Positions 6,095-8,612 of a DNA stretch of 8,612 nt are shown piece after piece. The notes beneath the pieces were generated by a model, which was given only the letters and a program-made list of their open reading frames with translations, had not been told where the DNA came from and did not search any database. The stretch's first letter is position 1. Each line of letters opens with the position of its first letter. Both the position numbers and the translations under genes were made by a program. Origin of the DNA: Oceanospirillaceae bacterium UBA1126 (GTDB lineage Bacteria > Pseudomonadota > Gammaproteobacteria > Pseudomonadales > Balneatricaceae); NCBI GenBank assembly GCA_002312935.1, contig DCAT01000174.1, positions 1 through 8,612 of the forward strand. The letters are read 5' to 3'.

Positions 6095-6126
6095 ATTATG
6101 CTATCAGAATTATCATTTTTTAACAA
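6095..6126 (-). promoter_or_regulatory. Possible sigma-70 promoter for the signalling trio
   Basis: The 102-base gap between pyrC' and the HTH-receiver gene is AT-rich. On the minus strand TTGTTA (6126-6121) is separated by 17 bases from TAGCAT (6103-6098), each matching four of six consensus bases; an overlapping CATAAT (6100-6095) is a closer -10 but with 20-base spacing. No intrinsic terminator is visible after pyrC', so read-through from the pyr operon is also possible. Confidence 0.28.
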
Positions 6127-6157
6127 ACAAAAAGTGTAATGCCTTGCCAGTATTTAA

Positions 6158-7426
6158 TTATACTTTATAACTGATTTGACCTGCTTTTATAGTTAAGCTC
6201 ACCCGTGCTTTAAGTTGTTGGTGGGCTAATGCTTGATTGGTACCATGACTAAGCTGACTAGACGCGTTGAGTGTCCAGTGATGATTTGGATCGATTAATG
6301 TGAGGTTGGCTTCTTCACCAAGGGTCAAGCTTGTCGTTTTTCTAAGTGCAATAGTGGCACTATTAGAACTCAAAGCTTGAATTGCCAGTGCCCAGGTAAG
6401 GTCTTCTGCGTCCACTAGTTTTTGGATGAGTGGCACCAGCATGTCGTAGGTTGCCATGCCCGATGCTGTAGCCGCAAACGGGGCACATTTGGCAGCCGAT
6501 TCATGGGGCTGATGAGCAGAGCAGATTGCATCTAGGGTGCCATCTACAATGCCAACAAGTAGGGCTTTACGGTCTGATTCTTCCCGCAAAGGGGGTTGTA
6601 CATGGTATTGGCTGTGGTAGCCCTGGACAGCCGTATCTGTGAAGCAAAGGTGGGCGATGCCAACATCAGCGGTGACCTTCATACCTTGTGCTTTGGCTTC
6701 ACGGATCAGAGCAACACCAGCTGCACTGGTCAGTTGGTTAAAATGACCACTTACGCCAGTATGTTGCATAAATTGTAGGTGCCGGCTAATGGCAAGGGTT
6801 TCAGCAATCACAGGAATGCCATCTAAACCCATGCGTGTGGCTGTAGGGCCGGCATGCATTTGGCCACTACCTAATTGCTGGTCTTGTGCTTGTACAAATA
6901 CCTTTAAACCAAAGGTCGCGGCATACTCATAGCACCGCAATAATACGGTGTTGTTACTTATATCGTAGCTCGCATTGCTAAAGCCAATACAGCCAGCACT
7001 AGAAAGTGACTCCATATTACTGAGTTGTGCGCCTTTTAAATCTTTGGTGAGTGCAGCCACTGGTAGCAAGTCACAAAACCCTGCTGCGGCCGCTTTGTTT
7101 TTGACCATATTGATCACAGAGCCTGCATCGCTACATGGCTGTGTATCTGGGCTGGGGCATAAATGTGTGAAACCGGCACTGGCTGCTGCTTGGGTTTCAC
7201 TTGCAATAGTGCCCTTTTGGATCTGATTAAGGTCTCTTAAACAAGTGTGAAGATCTATAAAACTGGGGCTTAAAATCATGCCGTCAGCATCAATTTCGGT
7301 GTCTGCATTAACCCTTGTAAGGTCTCCAATAGCCTCTATATAGTGGTCCTTTATGTATAGATCAGTAACCTTGTCTAGCTGCTTGCTGGGATCAATAAGG
7401 CGTGCACCACGAATAAGTATGCTCAT
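6158..7426 (-). CDS. pyrC': Non-catalytic dihydroorotase-like subunit of ATCase (PyrC'/PyrX)
   Basis: 422 residues, the usual length of the family, with an amidohydrolase fold: N-terminal SILIRGARLIDPS and a C-terminal LGEEANLTLIDP strand. The catalytic metal sites are lost. The HxH motif is HTC in FIDLHTCLRDL (57-65), the HAED block is QAQD (179-182), the HVST-type block reads GHFNQLTS (227-234), and the TDHAPH motif is SAHQPH (303-308), losing its Asp. These changes fit the Pseudomonas-type PyrC', which has no dihydroorotase activity but is needed to assemble active ATCase with PyrB. A separate functional dihydroorotase is then expected elsewhere in the genome. The ATG overlaps the pyrB stop by ATGA, and GGGAG (7435-7439) lies 8 bases upstream inside pyrB. 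The alternative, an active PyrC, is unlikely given the missing ligands. Confidence 0.92.
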   Translation of the reverse strand: MSILIRGARLIDPSKQLDKVTDLYIKDHYIEAIGDLTRVNADTEIDADGMILSPSFIDLHTCLRDLNQIQKGTIASETQAAASAGFTHLCPSPDTQPCSDAGSVINMVKNKAAAAGFCDLLPVAALTKDLKGAQLSNMESLSSAGCIGFSNASYDISNNTVLLRCYEYAATFGLKVFVQAQDQQLGSGQMHAGPTATRMGLDGIPVIAETLAISRHLQFMQHTGVSGHFNQLTSAAGVALIREAKAQGMKVTADVGIAHLCFTDTAVQGYHSQYHVQPPLREESDRKALLVGIVDGTLDAICSAHQPHESAAKCAPFAATASGMATYDMLVPLIQKLVDAEDLTWALAIQALSSNSATIALRKTTSLTLGEEANLTLIDPNHHWTLNASSQLSHGTNQALAHQQLKARVSLTIKAGQISYKV

Positions 7427-8442
7427 GGTTGTGGCTCCCTTTTTAGGCTAAGTGGGTTAACGGCTTTGGCATGGCGCTGCTGCATTTGGCCGCTCATGGC
7501 CATTGACATCACTGCCATTCGAAGCGCAATACCATACCCCACTTGATGAAGAATCATAGATTGTGGCCCGTCAGCCACGGCGGATTCAATTTCGATACCA
7601 CGATTTATTGGTCCAGGGTGCATCACTATGGCGTCAGGCTTGGCCTGGGCTAAACGTTCTGTAGTAAGCCCGTATAAGCGAAAATACTCTCCAGCTGAGG
7701 GTAAAAAAGCAGAGTCCATGCGCTCTGTTTGTAATCGCAACATAATCACTACATCAACACCATCAATACCGCTATCCATATTGTTATGGGTGGTTACGCC
7801 CATACTGGTAATCGCCTGAGGCATTAAAGTATTTGGGCCCACTAAACGGATGTCGCTGCAACCTAATATTTTAAGAGCATGGACCTGATCACGGGCAACC
7901 CTTGAATGCAAAATATCACCTACAATTGCAACGGAAAGGCTCTCAAAGTTGCCCTTGTGGCGACGAATAGTCAGCATGTCTAGCATTGCTTGAGTGGGGT
8001 GCGCATGGCGACCATCACCAGCGTTAATGATCGCCACGTCTGGAGTGACTTGTGAAGCAATAAAGTGGGCAGCGCCAGAATCGCTGTGCCGTACCACAAA
8101 CATGTCACTGTGCATCGCGCGCAAATTTTGTAAGGTATCTAACAGGCTTTCACCCTTGCTGGTTGCTGACGTTTTAATATCTAAGGTGAGCACGTCGGCA
8201 GATAAGCGTTTGGCTGCTAGCTCAAAAGTACTGCGGGTTCGGGTAGAGTTTTCAAAAAATAAATTGACTACAGTGCGGCCCCTTAAAAGGGGTACTTTTT
8301 TGACCTCTTGATTACCTATAACCACAAAGGAATCTGCTGTATCTAGTATACGCTCTAGCATTAAACGATCTAGCCCTTCTGGGGTTAAAAAGTGGCGTAA
8401 TTCACCATTTGCGGTGAGTTGTAAATTACCTGAGTTAGTCAT
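7423..8442 (-). CDS. pyrB: Aspartate carbamoyltransferase catalytic subunit PyrB
   Basis: 339 residues. It condenses carbamoyl phosphate with aspartate to N-carbamoyl-aspartate, the first committed step of pyrimidine synthesis, in the cytoplasm. The carbamoyl-phosphate loop FENSTRTRSTFELA (63-76), the TSKGES loop with the active-site Lys97 borrowed by the neighbouring chain, HAHPTQAMLD (146-155), GDILHSRVA (175-183), MLRLQ (234-238) and HPGPINRG (275-282) are all intact. The N-terminal extension before the fold (LQLTANGELRHFLTPEGL) resembles Pseudomonas-type PyrB. Start: ATG 8442 is preferred. It gives the expected MTN... N-terminus and an 8-base overlap with pyrR (ATGACTAA), with GAG about 10 bases upstream. 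ATG 8451 in the same frame has its GAG only one base away. Coupled by ATGA to pyrC'. Expected partner: PyrC'. Confidence 0.96.
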   Translation of the reverse strand: MTNSGNLQLTANGELRHFLTPEGLDRLMLERILDTADSFVVIGNQEVKKVPLLRGRTVVNLFFENSTRTRSTFELAAKRLSADVLTLDIKTSATSKGESLLDTLQNLRAMHSDMFVVRHSDSGAAHFIASQVTPDVAIINAGDGRHAHPTQAMLDMLTIRRHKGNFESLSVAIVGDILHSRVARDQVHALKILGCSDIRLVGPNTLMPQAITSMGVTTHNNMDSGIDGVDVVIMLRLQTERMDSAFLPSAGEYFRLYGLTTERLAQAKPDAIVMHPGPINRGIEIESAVADGPQSMILHQVGYGIALRMAVMSMAMSGQMQQRHAKAVNPLSLKREPQP

Positions 8443-8612
8443 GGTTAGCATGCTCGATAATAGATAGTTTAAGAGTGTCAGGCCCTTGAAGCTGTATGTA
8501 TTGCCCTGCTTCTAAGTCTAATGACAGCGCACAAGCATCGGCTTGAATGGGGAGTTCTCGCTGATTAACGCTGCACAATGTAATGAGCTTTATGCTGGCA
8601 GGACGACCAAAG
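8435..8612 (-). CDS. pyrR: PyrR bifunctional pyrimidine regulator/uracil phosphoribosyltransferase (3' end only)
   Basis: The last 58 codons and the TAA stop (8435-8437) of a gene whose start lies beyond the window. The readable C-terminus begins FGRPASIKLITLCSVNQREL, followed by PIQADACALSLDLEAGQYIQLQGP. The (F/Y)GRPASI-L--L----RELPI-AD segment is the typical end of PyrR, after the PRPP-binding loop, which is not in view. PyrR enzymes make UMP from uracil and PRPP and in many bacteria regulate pyr genes. The stop lies inside the pyrB start region (ATGACTAA), so translation of the two is probably coupled. Identification rests on the short C-terminal motif together with the pyrR-pyrB-pyrC' gene order known from Pseudomonas. 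Confidence 0.85.
   Translation of the reverse strand, partial: FGRPASIKLITLCSVNQRELPIQADACALSLDLEAGQYIQLQGPDTLKLSIIEHANHD

Noticed and set aside
7994..8311. Plus-strand 105-codon frame within pyrB
   Set aside because: It is antisense to the highly conserved carbamoyl-phosphate site of PyrB, which fully explains the sequence.

Overview
This window looks like a chromosomal segment of a gammaproteobacterium, probably from the Pseudomonas/Oceanospirillales/Cellvibrionales side. The main reason is the Pseudomonas-type pyrimidine operon pyrR-pyrB-pyrC' on the minus strand. In it, an aspartate carbamoyltransferase is translationally overlapped with a dihydroorotase-like protein whose catalytic metal ligands are gone. 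This placement is inferred from gene content only. There are no RNA genes, CRISPR arrays or insertion sequences that I can see.

Left part (1-2525, plus strand): a polar amino-acid/opine-type ABC importer in the order ATPase (3' end only), periplasmic binding protein, permease, permease, the same order as artPIQM. A strong intrinsic terminator lies between the binding-protein gene and the permeases, and the two permease genes overlap by one base.

Middle (about 2500-3470, plus strand): no intact gene. The stretch holds two decayed, adjoining gene remnants. The first is the N-terminus of a DAO-family FAD oxidoreductase, broken by three in-frame TAG codons inside a 9-bp tandem repeat. The second is the middle of an opine-oxidase-A/HcnB-like flavoprotein, with two in-frame TAGs, a frameshift and missing ends. 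Together they look like the relic of a multi-subunit amine or opine dehydrogenase that once sat in the importer's operon. The importer genes themselves look intact.

Centre right (3443-6055, minus strand): a compact three-gene signalling module, read from high to low coordinates. It comprises an excisionase/MerR-like HTH protein with a C-terminal receiver domain, a soluble PAS-like histidine kinase, and a protein with a degenerate receiver-like N-terminus and an HD-GYP-like C-terminus. The last protein keeps the HHExWDGxGYP block but lacks the HD doublet. The kinase and HD-GYP-like genes overlap by ATGA, so they are probably co-expressed. I do not recognise the module as a named system.

Right part (6158-8612, minus strand): pyrC', pyrB and the 3' end of pyrR, joined by overlapping stops and starts. 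PyrB and the non-catalytic PyrC' are expected to form the Pseudomonas-type ATCase complex for the second step of pyrimidine synthesis. The promoter of this operon lies outside the window.
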